Assembly (NCBI RefSeq): GCF_002095575.1
Contig: NZ_MLJJ01000021.1
Coordinates: 17,309-81,308, forward strand
Source: Pantoea septica
Lineage (GTDB): Bacteria; Pseudomonadota; Gammaproteobacteria; Enterobacterales; Enterobacteriaceae
Direction: 5' to 3'
Length of the DNA stretch: 64,000 nucleotides
This document shows positions 19,335-29,191 of this stretch, one piece after another. Each line of letters begins with the position of its first letter. The first letter of the stretch is position 1. The notes under the pieces are model-generated. The model had not been told where the DNA came from, did not search any database, and saw only the letters and a program-made list of their open reading frames with translations. The position numbers were made by a program, and so were the translations under genes.

Positions 19335-20957
19335 TTACGGCTCCTCGCGCTCATCACGGTAGACTCCGGCAAAAGAGGCGTTGCCGAACGGACTTAACAC
19401 CAGGCCTTTAATATCGTGGCGGTAGGCCTGCAACCGCAGCGAAGAGGCGAGCGGCAACACCGGCAGATCGCGTGCTAGCATCTGCTGCGCCAGGTGATAG
19501 TTCTCAATGCGGCCCGCCAGCTGCTGCGACAGCAGCGCCTTCTGCAGAGCTTCATCGAAGCCGGGCGAGCACCAGTGCGCATAGTTGGTCTGCGAGCGAA
19601 TCGCCGCGCAGCTCAGCAGCGGACGGAAAAAACTGTCGGGATCGTTACTATCGGTCGCCCAGCCGGTGAGGGTGAGGTCGTGGTTCATCGCCATCAGCTG
19701 CGCTTCCTGAAAGCGGCCCTCTACCGGCGCGATGCTCACCTTAACGCCAACCTGCGCCAGATCGGCCTGCAGCAGCTCCGCCGTTTTCAGCGGGCTGGGG
19801 TTCCATGCCTGCGAGGCGGACGGCACCACCAGGCGCAGATGGAGATCGGTAATGCCCAGCGCCTCCAGCATCGCGCGCGCTTTTTTCGGGTCATACTCGG
19901 TGACGCGCGCTTCGCTATCGTAGGCCCAGGAGGCGCGCGGCAGCACCGACGCGGCGGTTTCCGCCGTACCGTAGTAGATCGACTCCATCAGCCGTTCGTT
20001 ATTGATCGCCAGCGCCAGCGCGTGGCGCACTTCCGGACGGTCCAGCGGCGCTTTGCGGGTATTGAACGCCAGATAGGCGATATTCATGCCGGGGCGCAGC
20101 GTCATGCGCAGGCGGGGATCGTCGCGCAGGATAGAAATCTGACTGGCGGCGGGATAGGCGAGCACGTCGCACTCTCCCGTCAGCAGCTTAGAAAGGCGGC
20201 CCGTTCCGCCTGCGCCCATATCGATCACCGCCTGCTGCAGGCGCGGCACGCCTTTCCAGTAGGCGGGATTGCGCGCCAGGCGAATATACTGTCCGGCTCG
20301 ATATTCGCTGAGCTGGTAAGGACCGGTACCCACCGGCTGGCGATCAAGCTCTTCCTGGCGGCCGCTGCGGGTCAGCTGGTCGGCATATTCCGCCGACAGC
20401 ACCGGCGCGTAGTGGGTCGCCAGATGCCAGAGAAACGAGGCGTCCGGGCTGTTGAGCCGGATCTCCACCGTATTGCCGTCTATCTTTTTAACGCTCTGCA
20501 CCGAATCGGCGAACTGCAGGCTGTCGAAGTAGGGGTAGTTGCCGCCATTAACGTTGTGCCACGGATGGTGGCGATCGAACATGCGGGCAAAGCTGAATAC
20601 CACGTCGTCGGCGTTCATTGCGCGCGTCGGCGTAAACCAGGACGTGCGCTGAAAAGAAACCTTGCTGCGCAGGTGGAAGCGGTAGGTCGCGCCGTTATCG
20701 CGCACTTCCCAGGAAGAGGCGAGATCGGGCACCAGACGATAGGTGTAGGGATCGACATCCAGCAAACGATCGTAAAGCTGCGCGGCGAGGGTATCGACAG
20801 CAAGGCCGCTGCTCGCCATCTGCGGATTGAAGGTATTCAGCGTGCCGTTGACGCAGTAGACGAAGCCGCTGTGGCGAATATCGCGGCTCTCTGCCGACCA
20901 GGCAGACGCGCTGAATACGCTGAGAATAAGCATCAGCGACGAGATTAGTTTTGACAT
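19335..20957 (-). CDS. sapA: SapA, periplasmic peptide-binding protein
   Basis: Family 5 extracellular solute-binding protein of 540 residues. ATG at 20957 gives a signal peptide (MSKLISSLMLILSVFSASAWS, split here as a Sec-type leader). The mature protein starts with the SapA-like FVYCVNGTLNTFNPQ and contains YDRLLDVDPYTYRLVPDL and the VGTGPYQL segment common to DppA-like proteins. The open frame extends 75 codons further upstream, but that region holds the ryhB gene on the other strand. Coupled directly to sapB. Confidence 0.95.
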   Translation of the reverse strand: MSKLISSLMLILSVFSASAWSAESRDIRHSGFVYCVNGTLNTFNPQMASSGLAVDTLAAQLYDRLLDVDPYTYRLVPDLASSWEVRDNGATYRFHLRSKVSFQRTSWFTPTRAMNADDVVFSFARMFDRHHPWHNVNGGNYPYFDSLQFADSVQSVKKIDGNTVEIRLNSPDASFLWHLATHYAPVLSAEYADQLTRSGRQEELDRQPVGTGPYQLSEYRAGQYIRLARNPAYWKGVPRLQQAVIDMGAGGTGRLSKLLTGECDVLAYPAASQISILRDDPRLRMTLRPGMNIAYLAFNTRKAPLDRPEVRHALALAINNERLMESIYYGTAETAASVLPRASWAYDSEARVTEYDPKKARAMLEALGITDLHLRLVVPSASQAWNPSPLKTAELLQADLAQVGVKVSIAPVEGRFQEAQLMAMNHDLTLTGWATDSNDPDSFFRPLLSCAAIRSQTNYAHWCSPGFDEALQKALLSQQLAGRIENYHLAQQMLARDLPVLPLASSLRLQAYRHDIKGLVLSPFGNASFAGVYRDEREEP

Positions 20958-21082
20958 AGAACTCAACGGTGTTCGGGCAATAGGCCGAGTGTATCGCAAA
21001 GGCGGCGATGTCCCAAAATATGGTGACGCGGCTGGGGGGATTTTCGCCAGAGAGCAGAAAATAGACACACCCTTGCTGTGGT

Positions 21083-21101
21083 AATGAGAAAAATTCTCAA
21101 T
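21083..21101. promoter_or_regulatory. Fur box upstream of ryhB
   Basis: The core TGAGAAAAATTCTCA at 21085-21099 is a near-perfect inverted repeat and differs by one base from the Fur pattern TGAGAAT-N-ATTCTCA. It lies 45-59 bases before the predicted ryhB start. A second, weaker Fur-like AT-rich stretch (about 21123-21141) overlaps the -10 region. Confidence 0.75.
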
Positions 21102-21107
21102 TAGAGC

Positions 21108-21137
21108 TTTACAAGTGAGAACAAGAATGATTATTAT
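21108..21137 (+). promoter_or_regulatory. sigma70 promoter of ryhB
   Basis: TTTACA (21108-21113), an 18-base spacer and TATTAT (21132-21137), each hexamer with one mismatch to consensus. The start would fall at 21144, where the sequence GCG matches the 5' end of E. coli RyhB. Confidence 0.7.
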
Positions 21138-21143
21138 TTCATT

Positions 21144-21233
21144 GCGCTTCAGCGGTGGCTCTACCGGTGAAGAGCACGACATTGCTCACATTGCTTCCAG
21201 TATTGTTGCCCGCGCAAGCGGGCTTTTTTTTTT
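21144..21233 (+). ncRNA. ryhB: RyhB, iron-starvation small RNA
   Basis: The segment GCACGACATTGCTCACATTG followed by CTTCCAGTATT (21173 onward) is the conserved core of RyhB that base-pairs with sodB, sdh and other iron-protein mRNAs with Hfq. It is preceded by about 30 less conserved bases and followed by a Rho-independent terminator, giving 90 nucleotides, the same as in E. coli. A Fur box and sigma70 promoter are in place. RyhB represses iron-using proteins when Fur is inactive. Its position between sapA and a DUF333 lipoprotein gene, upstream of the psp locus, is not the yhhX-yhhY position of E. coli; it may be a second copy, as found in Yersinia and Salmonella. Confidence 0.9.
21208..21233 (+). 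terminator. Rho-independent terminator of ryhB
   Basis: Six-base-pair stem GCCCGC / GCGGGC with a GCAA tetraloop followed by ten T. It also serves as the Hfq-binding 3' end of the RNA. Confidence 0.9.
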
Positions 21234-21257
21234 CTGCTGCGCTTAGCTGAAACATGC

Positions 21258-21491
21258 CTACTGTTTAGCGTTATCTCTCTTGAATAACGTCCATTCTTCA
21301 ATGCGCTCACCCTCTGGTAGCGTGCAGTATCCCACCTCGCCACCGGGCTCTTTAACAATATCGAGCTTGCCGCCGATTTTTTTACAGTAAACGGAGGCAG
21401 GATTTGCCATGCCTGTCTCACGCGGACGCTCAACGTGAGTAGAGCATGCTGCCAGGAGTGTCGTTGCTGCGACTAATACCATCTTTTTCAT
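21258..21491 (-). CDS. DUF333 family small lipoprotein
   Basis: 77-residue exported protein. The start MKKMVLVAATTLLAACS carries a lipobox (LAAC) for lipidation. The mature part NPASVYCKKIGGKLDIV ... GYCTLPEGERIEEW is the DUF333 (putative hemolysin) domain with its two cysteines, probably a disulfide. An ATG three bases upstream is also in frame; the one chosen has AAGGA at better spacing. Function unknown. It is convergent with ryhB. Confidence 0.85.
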   Translation of the reverse strand: MKKMVLVAATTLLAACSTHVERPRETGMANPASVYCKKIGGKLDIVKEPGGEVGYCTLPEGERIEEWTLFKRDNAKQ

Positions 21492-21625
21492 CATTATCCT
21501 TAGCTAAAAGCGCTTGGGAGATAGCGTGTAGCCTTGACCGGTTCAGGTAGGATCCTACCCGGTTAAGGCGCGTTCAGGGCTGATCGCGATCAGGATGGGA
21601 TGCCGTATTAAAAGGGGCAGTCAAC

Positions 21626-22615
<990 letters not shown>

Positions 22616-22712
22616 GATGAAATTCACCACCTTTTAATCAATTTAACTACCTTACGCGACCAGTGCGACGCTGTAAAATAAAAATATTAATACAAATCAA
22701 GCATGTAAAAAC

Positions 22713-22728
22713 TGGCACGCCTTTTGAA
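22713..22728 (+). promoter_or_regulatory. sigma54 promoter of the psp operon
   Basis: TGGCACG-CCTT-TTGAA fits the -24/-12 consensus TGGCACG-N4-TTGCW with a changed -12 C. It lies 50 bases before pspA and is controlled by PspF bound upstream, in the AT-rich pspF-pspA gap. Confidence 0.85.
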
Positions 22729-22777
22729 TATAACAATCAGCGCATGGCGCACCAACATAATCAAGAGGAACATCATT

Positions 22778-23443
22778 ATGGGTATTTTTTCTCGTTTCGC
22801 CGACATCGTTAACGCCAACATCAATTCGCTGCTGGAGCGTGCGGAAGATCCGCAGAAACTGGTACGCCTGATGATTCAGGAAATGGAAGACACGCTGATT
22901 GAAGTACGTTCCACCTCGGCGCGCGCGCTGGCGGAGAAAAAACAGCTGAACCGCCGCATCGAACAGGCGGAAGTCCAGCAGGCCGAATGGCAGGAAAAAG
23001 CGGAGCTGGCGCTGCGCAAAGACAAAGATGACCTGGCGCGTGCGGCGCTGATCGAAAAACAGAAGCTGACCGACCTGATCGCCTCGCTGCAGCAGGAAGT
23101 GGCTCACGTTGAAGAGACGCTGGAACGCATGAAAGGCGAAATCGGCGAGCTGGAGAAAAAGCTGAGCGAAACCCGCGCCCGTCAGCAGGCGCTGACGCTG
23201 CGTCATCAGGCCGCCTCTACCTCGCGCGACGCCCGTCGTCAGCTCGACAGCGGCAAGCTGGATGAAGCCATGGCGCGCTTTGAATCTTTCGAGCGCCGCA
23301 TCGACCATATGGAAGCGGAAGCGGAAAGCCAGCGTTTCGGCAAGTCGAAATCGCTGGACGCGCAGTTCGCCGATCTGCAGGCCGATGACGAAATCAGCCA
23401 GCAGCTGGAAGCGCTGAAAGCCAAAATGAACCGTAGCGAATAA
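22778..23443 (+). CDS. pspA: PspA, membrane-stress effector and PspF inhibitor
   Basis: 221-residue IM30/Vipp1/ESCRT-III-like protein. It starts [16 protein letters not shown] and is almost wholly coiled coil, with the long helical hairpin from about residue 25 to 145 and the amphipathic N-terminal helix that binds stressed membranes. It assembles into scaffolds that maintain the proton-motive force and keeps PspF off when not engaged. AAGAGGAAC is the SD. The frame is open upstream but the sigma54 promoter sits there. Confidence 0.98.
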   Translation: MGIFSRFADIVNANINSLLERAEDPQKLVRLMIQEMEDTLIEVRSTSARALAEKKQLNRRIEQAEVQQAEWQEKAELALRKDKDDLARAALIEKQKLTDLIASLQQEVAHVEETLERMKGEIGELEKKLSETRARQQALTLRHQAASTSRDARRQLDSGKLDEAMARFESFERRIDHMEAEAESQRFGKSKSLDAQFADLQADDEISQQLEALKAKMNRSE

Positions 23444-23479
23444 CGCTATTTGATCTGCGAGAGTGATTAAGGAGAGTCA

Positions 23480-23704
23480 ATGAGCGCACTTTTTCTCGCT
23501 ATACCGCTGACCATTTTCGTGCTGTTTGTCGCGCCGATCTGGTTATGGCTGCACTACAGCAATCGCCGCAGCGGCAACGAACTGTCGGCAGGCGATCTTC
23601 AGCGCCTGCAGCAGCTGACGCAGGATGCGGAACGTATGCGCGACCGCATCCAGGCGCTGGAGTCTATTCTGGACGCCGAGCATCCTAACTGGAGGCAGCC
23701 ATGA
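23480..23704 (+). CDS. pspB: PspB, phage shock regulatory membrane protein
   Basis: 74-residue protein with one N-terminal transmembrane helix (FLAIPLTIFVLFVAPIWLWL) and a cytoplasmic coiled coil (LQRLQQLTQDAERMRDRIQA). With PspC it senses membrane stress and draws PspA away from PspF. SD AAGGAGAG. Overlaps pspC by ATGA. Confidence 0.97.
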   Translation: MSALFLAIPLTIFVLFVAPIWLWLHYSNRRSGNELSAGDLQRLQQLTQDAERMRDRIQALESILDAEHPNWRQP

Positions 23705-24048
23705 TTAAACGCAAGCTGTGGCGCAAGCCGGACGAAGGGAAGCTGATGGGCGTCTGCGCCGGCGTGGCGGAGTACCTGGATATTCCGGTGCGGCTGCTGC
23801 GCGTTATCGTGGTGCTGTCGCTGTTCTTCGGCCTGTTCGCGATTACTATCTGCGCCTACTTCATTCTGGGGTTCGTGCTGGACGTGAAACCGGCGGATGC
23901 CGAAGAGGGCGCGACCAAGCCCAACGCCGGCGAACTGCTCGACCGACTGGAAAGCGCGCTGCGGCGCGATGAGCACAGCGTGCGCGAGATCGAACGCTAC
24001 GTCACCTCTGAAACCTTCAGCGTGCGTAGCCGCTTTCGCCAGCTCTGA
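23701..24048 (+). CDS. pspC: PspC, phage shock sensor membrane protein
   Basis: 115-residue member of the PspC domain family: KLWRKPDEGKLMGVCAGVAEYL before a long hydrophobic segment (residues 37-65), then a charged coiled-coil tail. It works with PspB as sensor of inner-membrane damage. Coupled to pspB by ATGA. A strong hairpin follows before pspD. Confidence 0.97.
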   Translation: MIKRKLWRKPDEGKLMGVCAGVAEYLDIPVRLLRVIVVLSLFFGLFAITICAYFILGFVLDVKPADAEEGATKPNAGELLDRLESALRRDEHSVREIERYVTSETFSVRSRFRQL

Positions 24049-24057
24049 CTTTCCCTG

Positions 24058-24080
24058 AACGGGGCCGCTTCGGCCCCGTT
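24058..24080 (+). other. stem-loop between pspC and pspD
   Basis: AACGGGGCCG and CGGCCCCGTT form a perfect ten-base-pair stem around CTT. No T-run follows, so it is more likely an mRNA-stabilising or partial attenuating hairpin than a full terminator; the next gene has its own GGAGG. Confidence 0.65.
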
Positions 24081-24103
24081 ATACCGTCAACCGGAGGTAT
24101 ACT

Positions 24104-24349
24104 TTGTTATATTCACGCACGTCCTCATTTCGCCGCCGCGCGACCCCCGCGTTGAAGTCGGTCGGGAAATTCATCATTATCAATGCCGTGAGCTATGGAC
24201 CGGCCGGGCTGACCGGCTGGGCGGTAAAATCGGTTGCGCGTCGCCCGCTGCGCATGCTGCTTTCCCTGGCGCTGGAGCCGTTGCTGCAGCGCGTCATGAA
24301 GCGGGCGGCGGCGCGCTTCATCAGGGAAAAAGATGATAAACAAGTCTGA
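24104..24349 (+). CDS. pspD: PspD, phage shock peripheral membrane protein
   Basis: 81-residue protein with the YGPAGLTGWAVKSVARRPLRMLL core of PspD (split: YGPAGLTGW, AVKSVARRPL). The start codon is TTG at 24104 with GGAGG six bases upstream; no ATG is available. Its role is minor and poorly defined in E. coli. pspE is not present after it: ycjX overlaps its 3' end by 17 bases instead. Confidence 0.9.
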   Translation: MLYSRTSSFRRRATPALKSVGKFIIINAVSYGPAGLTGWAVKSVARRPLRMLLSLALEPLLQRVMKRAAARFIREKDDKQV

Positions 24350-25727
24350 AATACTGTCACTCCTCAACCGCGGCGCGGATCGTCATCTGCGCCTGGCGGT
24401 AACCGGCCTGAGCCGCAGCGGTAAAACCGCCTTTATCACCTCACTCGTTAACCAGCTGCTTAACGTGCACAGCGGCGCGCGGCTGCCGCTCTTTTCCGTG
24501 GTTCGCGACGAACGCCTGCTGGGCGTCAAGCGCATTCCGCAGCGCGATATGGGCACGGCGCGCTTCACCTACGACGAAGGGCTGGCGCAGCTCTACGGCA
24601 CGCCGCCCGCCTGGCCGACCCCGACGCGCGGCGTCAGCGAAATGCGGCTGGCGCTGCGCTACCGCTCGCAGGATTCGCTGCTGCGCCACTTCAAAGAGAG
24701 CGCCACGCTCTATCTGGAAATCGTCGACTATCCCGGCGAATGGCTGCTCGATCTGCCGATGCTGGCACAGGACTATTTCGACTGGTCGCGGCAGATGGTC
24801 GGGCTGTTGCAGGGCGATCGCGCCCGGTGGGCGCAGCCGTGGCGCGAGCTGTGCGCCTCGCTCGATCCCTTTGCGCCCGCCGACGAAAACCGGCTGGCCG
24901 CCATCGCCGCCGCCTGGACCGATTATCTGCACCGCTGCAAGGCCGAAGGGCTGCACTTTATCCAGCCGGGGCGCTTTGTGCTGCCGGGCGAGATGGCGGG
25001 CGCGCCCGCGCTGCAGTTCTTTCCCTGGCCGCTGATGGACGAAGCGGCGCGCGGCAAACTGGCGCAGGCTGACAAAGGCAGCAATTTCGCCATGCTGCAG
25101 CAGCGCTTTCGCTACTACTGTCAGCATGTGGTAAAGGATTTTTACCGCAATCACTTCCTGCGCTTCGACCGCCAGATCGTGCTGGTAGACTGCCTTCAGC
25201 CGCTAAACAGCGGCCCGCAGGCGTTTAACGATATGCGGCTGGCGCTGACTCAGCTGATGCAGAGTTTCCACTACGGGCAGCGTACCCTGTTCCGCCGGCT
25301 GTTTTCGCCGGTGATCGACAAGCTGCTGTTCGCCGCCACCAAAGCGGACCATATCACCGCCGATCAGCACGGCAATATGGTGTCGCTGCTGCAGCAGCTG
25401 GTGCAGGACGCGTGGCAAAACGCCGCCTTCGAGGGCATCAGCATGGACTGTGTCGGCCTGGCGTCGGTGCAGGCCACCCAGAGCGGGCTGGTGGATCACC
25501 GCGGGGAAAAGATCCCGGCGCTGCGCGGCGAGCGGCTGGCGGACGGCGAGGCCCTGACCTTCTATCCAGGCGAAGTGCCGCCGCGCCTGCCGGGCCACGC
25601 CTTCTGGCAGCAGCAGGGATTTCAGTTTGAACAGTTCCGGCCGCAGCCGCTCGACATCGATCGACCGCTGCCCCATATCCGCATGGACGCCGCGCTGGAA
25701 TTTTTATTAGGAGACAAGCTGCGATGA
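24333..25727 (+). CDS. ycjX: YcjX, GTPase-like protein of the psp-linked group (DUF463)
   Basis: 464-residue P-loop protein. Walker A is GLSRSGKT near residue 26; [29 protein letters not shown] and [17 protein letters not shown] are near identical to E. coli YcjX. It is stress-induced in the Psp and heat-shock responses and has a Ras-like fold with GTPase activity. Coupled at both ends (pspD overlap, ATGA with ycjF). The E. coli ycjM-ycjW sugar cluster is absent between psp and ycjX. Confidence 0.95.
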   Translation: MINKSEILSLLNRGADRHLRLAVTGLSRSGKTAFITSLVNQLLNVHSGARLPLFSVVRDERLLGVKRIPQRDMGTARFTYDEGLAQLYGTPPAWPTPTRGVSEMRLALRYRSQDSLLRHFKESATLYLEIVDYPGEWLLDLPMLAQDYFDWSRQMVGLLQGDRARWAQPWRELCASLDPFAPADENRLAAIAAAWTDYLHRCKAEGLHFIQPGRFVLPGEMAGAPALQFFPWPLMDEAARGKLAQADKGSNFAMLQQRFRYYCQHVVKDFYRNHFLRFDRQIVLVDCLQPLNSGPQAFNDMRLALTQLMQSFHYGQRTLFRRLFSPVIDKLLFAATKADHITADQHGNMVSLLQQLVQDAWQNAAFEGISMDCVGLASVQATQSGLVDHRGEKIPALRGERLADGEALTFYPGEVPPRLPGHAFWQQQGFQFEQFRPQPLDIDRPLPHIRMDAALEFLLGDKLR

Positions 25728-26791
25728 ACGATGAACAACTCAAGCCGCGTATCGATTTCGCCCGTCCGCTGGACGCCCCGCGCGAGCCTGCGCTGCGCCC
25801 GGCGCAGGCGTTCGACGGCGAGGCGCGCCAGGCGTTTCTCGCCGTCGACGAGCAGGCCGACGAGGTGGTGGAAGAGGGTGCGGGAGAGCGGGCGGTGGAT
25901 CAGGCGCTGCGGCCGAAGCGCAGCCTGTGGCGCCGGCTGGTCGGCGCGGGCGTGGCGCTGTTCGCCGCCAGCGTCGCGGCGCAGAGCGTGCAGTGGATGC
26001 ATGACGCCTGGCTGACGCGCGACTGGTTTGCCCTCGGCAGCGGCGCGGCGGGCGCCTTGATCGTGGTTGCCGGCGTCGGCGCGCTGACCAGCGAGTGGCG
26101 CCGCCTCTACAAGCTGCGTGCAAGGGCCGAAACGCGCGACGTCGGACGCGAGCTGCTGCACAGCCATAGCGTCGGCAAAGGGCGCGCCTTCTGCGAAAAA
26201 CTGGCGCAGCAGGCGGGTCTCGATCAGGCGCATCCGGCGCTGCAGCGCTGGCACGCTTCGCTGCATGAAACGCAGAACGACCGTGAAACCGTCACGCTCT
26301 ATGCGCAGCTGGTGCAGCCGGTGCAGGATCGCCAGGCGCGACGTGAAATTGGCCGCCACGCCGCGGAGTCGACGCTGATGATCGCCGTCAGCCCGCTGGC
26401 GCTGGTGGATATGGCGTTTATCGCCTGGCGCAACCTGCGGCTGGTGAACCGCATCGCCGCTATTTACGGCATAGAGCTGGGCTATTTCAGCCGGCTGCGG
26501 CTGTTCCGGCTGGTGCTGCTGAATATGGCGTTCGCCGGCGCGTCGGAGCTGGTGCGCGAAGTCGGCATGGACTGGATGTCGCAGGATATCGCCGCCCGGC
26601 TCTCCGCGCGCGCCGCGCAGGGCATCGGCGCCGGTCTGCTCACCGCGCGGCTCGGCATCAAGGCGATGGAGCTGTGCCGCCCGCTGCCCTGGCTGGAGGA
26701 CGATAAGCCGCGGCTGGGCGATTTCCGCCGCGATCTAATCAGCCAGCTTAAAGAGACGCTGCCGAAAAGCGGCGCGAAGCGCGAAGGCTAG
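25724..26791 (+). CDS. ycjF: YcjF, DUF697 inner membrane protein
   Basis: 355-residue membrane protein. An acidic N-terminal region of about 70 residues is followed by two helices ([17 protein letters not shown] and [20 protein letters not shown]) and a DUF697 C-terminal half with further hydrophobic segments ([18 protein letters not shown]). It pairs with YcjX; exact role unknown. ATGA overlap with ycjX. Confidence 0.93.
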   Translation: MNDEQLKPRIDFARPLDAPREPALRPAQAFDGEARQAFLAVDEQADEVVEEGAGERAVDQALRPKRSLWRRLVGAGVALFAASVAAQSVQWMHDAWLTRDWFALGSGAAGALIVVAGVGALTSEWRRLYKLRARAETRDVGRELLHSHSVGKGRAFCEKLAQQAGLDQAHPALQRWHASLHETQNDRETVTLYAQLVQPVQDRQARREIGRHAAESTLMIAVSPLALVDMAFIAWRNLRLVNRIAAIYGIELGYFSRLRLFRLVLLNMAFAGASELVREVGMDWMSQDIAARLSARAAQGIGAGLLTARLGIKAMELCRPLPWLEDDKPRLGDFRRDLISQLKETLPKSGAKREG

Positions 26792-26937
26792 GCGCTTTCC
26801 TCTGCCGGTGCGCCGCTGCTCGCGCGGCGCGCACCGCAGACTGAACAGTGCTGTCAACTTTTGCTTCCACGCCTCTTCAGACCTGCCGCAAGTTAGCGTA
26901 TTATCTCCAGATTCTTCACCTGACTAAGGCCATCGCA

Positions 26938-28518
26938 ATGCGTCTTGAAGTCTTCTGCCAGGACCGTATCGGTCTGGCGCGCGAGCTGCTCGATCTGTTA
27001 GTCGCCCGTAACATCGATTTACGCGGCATTGAAATCGCGGCGCTCGGCCGTATTTACCTCAACTTCTCTGCGCTTGAATTCGACCAGTTCAGCAGCCTGA
27101 TGGCGGAGATTCGCCGCACGCCGGGCGTGACCGACGTGCGCACAGTCGCCTATATGCCGTCGGAGCGGGAGCACCGCGCCCTGAGCGCGCTGCTGGTCGC
27201 GATGCCGGAGCCGGTTTTTTCCATCGATCTCAAAAGCAAGGTCGAGCTGGCCAACCCGGCGGCGCAAAATCTGTTCGACCTCGACGAGCAAAAAATCCGC
27301 AACCACAGCGCGGGCAACCTGATTAGCGGCTTTAACTTCCAGCGCTGGCTGGAGAGCGACCGCGTCGAGGCGCAGGCGCAGCATGTGGTGATCGACGGCC
27401 GCGACTTTCTGATGGAGGCGCGCCCCATTTACCTGACCGCCGACGAAGGCGCAGGCGACCAGCCGGTCGGCGCGATGGTGATGCTGAAATCCACCGCTCG
27501 CATGGGGCGCCAGCTGCAAAACCTGGTGGTGACCGACGAGTCGGAGTTCGACCATATCATCGCCGTCACGCCAAAAATGCGTCAGGTAATCGATCAGGCG
27601 CGCAAGCTGGCGATGCACGATGCGCCGCTGCTGATCGTCGGCGATACCGGCACCGGCAAAGATATGCTGGCGCGCGCCTGCCACCTGCGCAGCGCGCGCG
27701 GCAAGAAGCCGTTCCTGGCGCTTAACTGCGCCTCGCTGCCGGACGACGTGGCGGAGAGCGAACTTTTCGGCCATGCCGCCGGCGCCTATCCCAACGCTTT
27801 AGAGGGGAAAAAGGGATTCTTCGAGCAGGCCAACGGCGGCTCGGTGCTGCTCGATGAGATCGGCGAAATGTCGCCGCGCATGCAGACCAAGCTGCTGCGC
27901 TTTCTCAACGACGGCACTTTCCGCCGCGTCGGGGAAGAGCATGAAGTGCATGTCGACGTGCGCGTCATCTGCGCCACGCAGAAAAACCTGATCGAGCTGG
28001 TGCAGCGCGGGGAGTTCCGCGAAGATCTCTTTTATCGTCTGAACGTGCTGACGCTGCATCTGCCGCCGCTGCGCGAGCGCCCGCTCGATATTCTGCCGCT
28101 TACCGAGATGTTTGTGGCGCGCTTTGCCGACGAACAGGGCATTCCGCGTCCACGCCTCTCGCCGCAGCTTAACGGCCTGCTGACGCGCTACAACTGGCCG
28201 GGCAACGTGCGCCAGCTGAAGAACGCGCTCTATCGCGCGCTGACGCAGCTGGAGGGGCATGAGCTGCGTCCCCAGGATATCGTGCTGCCTGAACAGGCGC
28301 TGGACGCCTCGCTGGGGGAAGAGGCGATGGAGGGCACGCTCGACGAAATCACCAGCCGCTTCGAGCGTTCCGTGCTCACCCGCCTTTATCTCTCCTATCC
28401 CAGCACCCGGAAGCTGGCGAAACGCCTTGGCGTCTCGCATACGGCTATCGCCAACAAGCTGCGTGAGTATGGATTAGGACAGAGGCGCGGCGAGCAGGAA
28501 GAGAAAAACGGCGGCTAA
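26938..28518 (+). CDS. tyrR: TyrR, aromatic amino acid regulator
   Basis: 526-residue regulator of tyrosine, phenylalanine and tryptophan biosynthesis and transport. It starts MRLEVFCQDRIG with an ACT domain (1-75), then a PAS domain (78-190), an AAA+ domain with Walker A GDTGTGKD near residue 238, and a Fis-type HTH at the end (RKLAKRLGVSHTAIANKLRE). Unlike the E. coli protein, the AAA+ loop keeps an insertion AGAYPNALEG where sigma54 activators have GAFTGA. The ATG at 26938 is the family start; the frame is open 30 codons upstream. Confidence 0.97.
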   Translation: MRLEVFCQDRIGLARELLDLLVARNIDLRGIEIAALGRIYLNFSALEFDQFSSLMAEIRRTPGVTDVRTVAYMPSEREHRALSALLVAMPEPVFSIDLKSKVELANPAAQNLFDLDEQKIRNHSAGNLISGFNFQRWLESDRVEAQAQHVVIDGRDFLMEARPIYLTADEGAGDQPVGAMVMLKSTARMGRQLQNLVVTDESEFDHIIAVTPKMRQVIDQARKLAMHDAPLLIVGDTGTGKDMLARACHLRSARGKKPFLALNCASLPDDVAESELFGHAAGAYPNALEGKKGFFEQANGGSVLLDEIGEMSPRMQTKLLRFLNDGTFRRVGEEHEVHVDVRVICATQKNLIELVQRGEFREDLFYRLNVLTLHLPPLRERPLDILPLTEMFVARFADEQGIPRPRLSPQLNGLLTRYNWPGNVRQLKNALYRALTQLEGHELRPQDIVLPEQALDASLGEEAMEGTLDEITSRFERSVLTRLYLSYPSTRKLAKRLGVSHTAIANKLREYGLGQRRGEQEEKNGG

Positions 28519-28526
28519 CAGCCGCC
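28510..28526. terminator. stem-loop between tyrR and tpx
   Basis: GGCGGCT-AAC-AGCCGCC overlaps the tyrR stop codon and sits between the convergent tyrR and tpx genes. No strong T-run, so termination may be weak or Rho-assisted. Confidence 0.5.
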
Positions 28527-28536
28527 GGGGTTAAAA

Positions 28537-29040
28537 CTACTTTAGTACGGCCAGCGCCGCGTCGTAATCGGGTTCCGTGGTGATCTCGTCGACCAGCTGG
28601 CTGTACAGCACCTTGTCATGCTCATCCAGCACCACCACCGCGCGCGCCGTCAGGCCCGCCAGCGCGCCAGCAGAAATCGCCACGCCATAATCCTGCTTGA
28701 ATTCCGCGCCGCGCAGCGTCGAGAGCGTCACGACGTTATTCAGGTTATCGGCGCCGCAAAAACGCGACTGCGCAAACGGCAGATCGGCGGAGACGCAGAG
28801 CACCACCGTGTTGGTCAGCTCGCTGGCCAGCTGGTTAAAGCGGCGTACCGAGGCGGCGCAGACGCCGGTGTCGACGCTGGGAAAAATATTCAGAACTTTG
28901 CGTTTTCCTGCATACTCAGAGAGCGACACGTCGGAGAGATTTTTCGCCACCAGCGAAAAGGCTTTAGCCTGCTCGCCCGCCTGGGGAAAGTGACCAGCAA
29001 CCTCAACCGGGTTGCCCTGAAAATGAACAGTGTGAGACAT
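28537..29040 (-). CDS. tpx: Tpx, thiol peroxidase
   Basis: Atypical two-cysteine peroxiredoxin, 167 residues, that reduces lipid hydroperoxides using thioredoxin. [12 protein letters not shown] carries the peroxidatic Cys61 and RFCGADN the resolving cysteine near residue 95. It is convergent with tyrR, as in E. coli. No signal peptide is seen, so a cytoplasmic location is likely. Confidence 0.97.
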   Translation of the reverse strand: MSHTVHFQGNPVEVAGHFPQAGEQAKAFSLVAKNLSDVSLSEYAGKRKVLNIFPSVDTGVCAASVRRFNQLASELTNTVVLCVSADLPFAQSRFCGADNLNNVVTLSTLRGAEFKQDYGVAISAGALAGLTARAVVVLDEHDKVLYSQLVDEITTEPDYDAALAVLK

Positions 29041-29191
29041 AGCGATTCCTTAAACGTCAGATAACTGGATACAGGTAATACAGGTAAGTATGGTTTGAAA
29101 AAAGGTTTATGACATATCTATAAAACACTTACGAGCGGAAAACGCAGATTATCCAGGACGACGCGCAGTTATCGAATGACATGGAGAGAGT

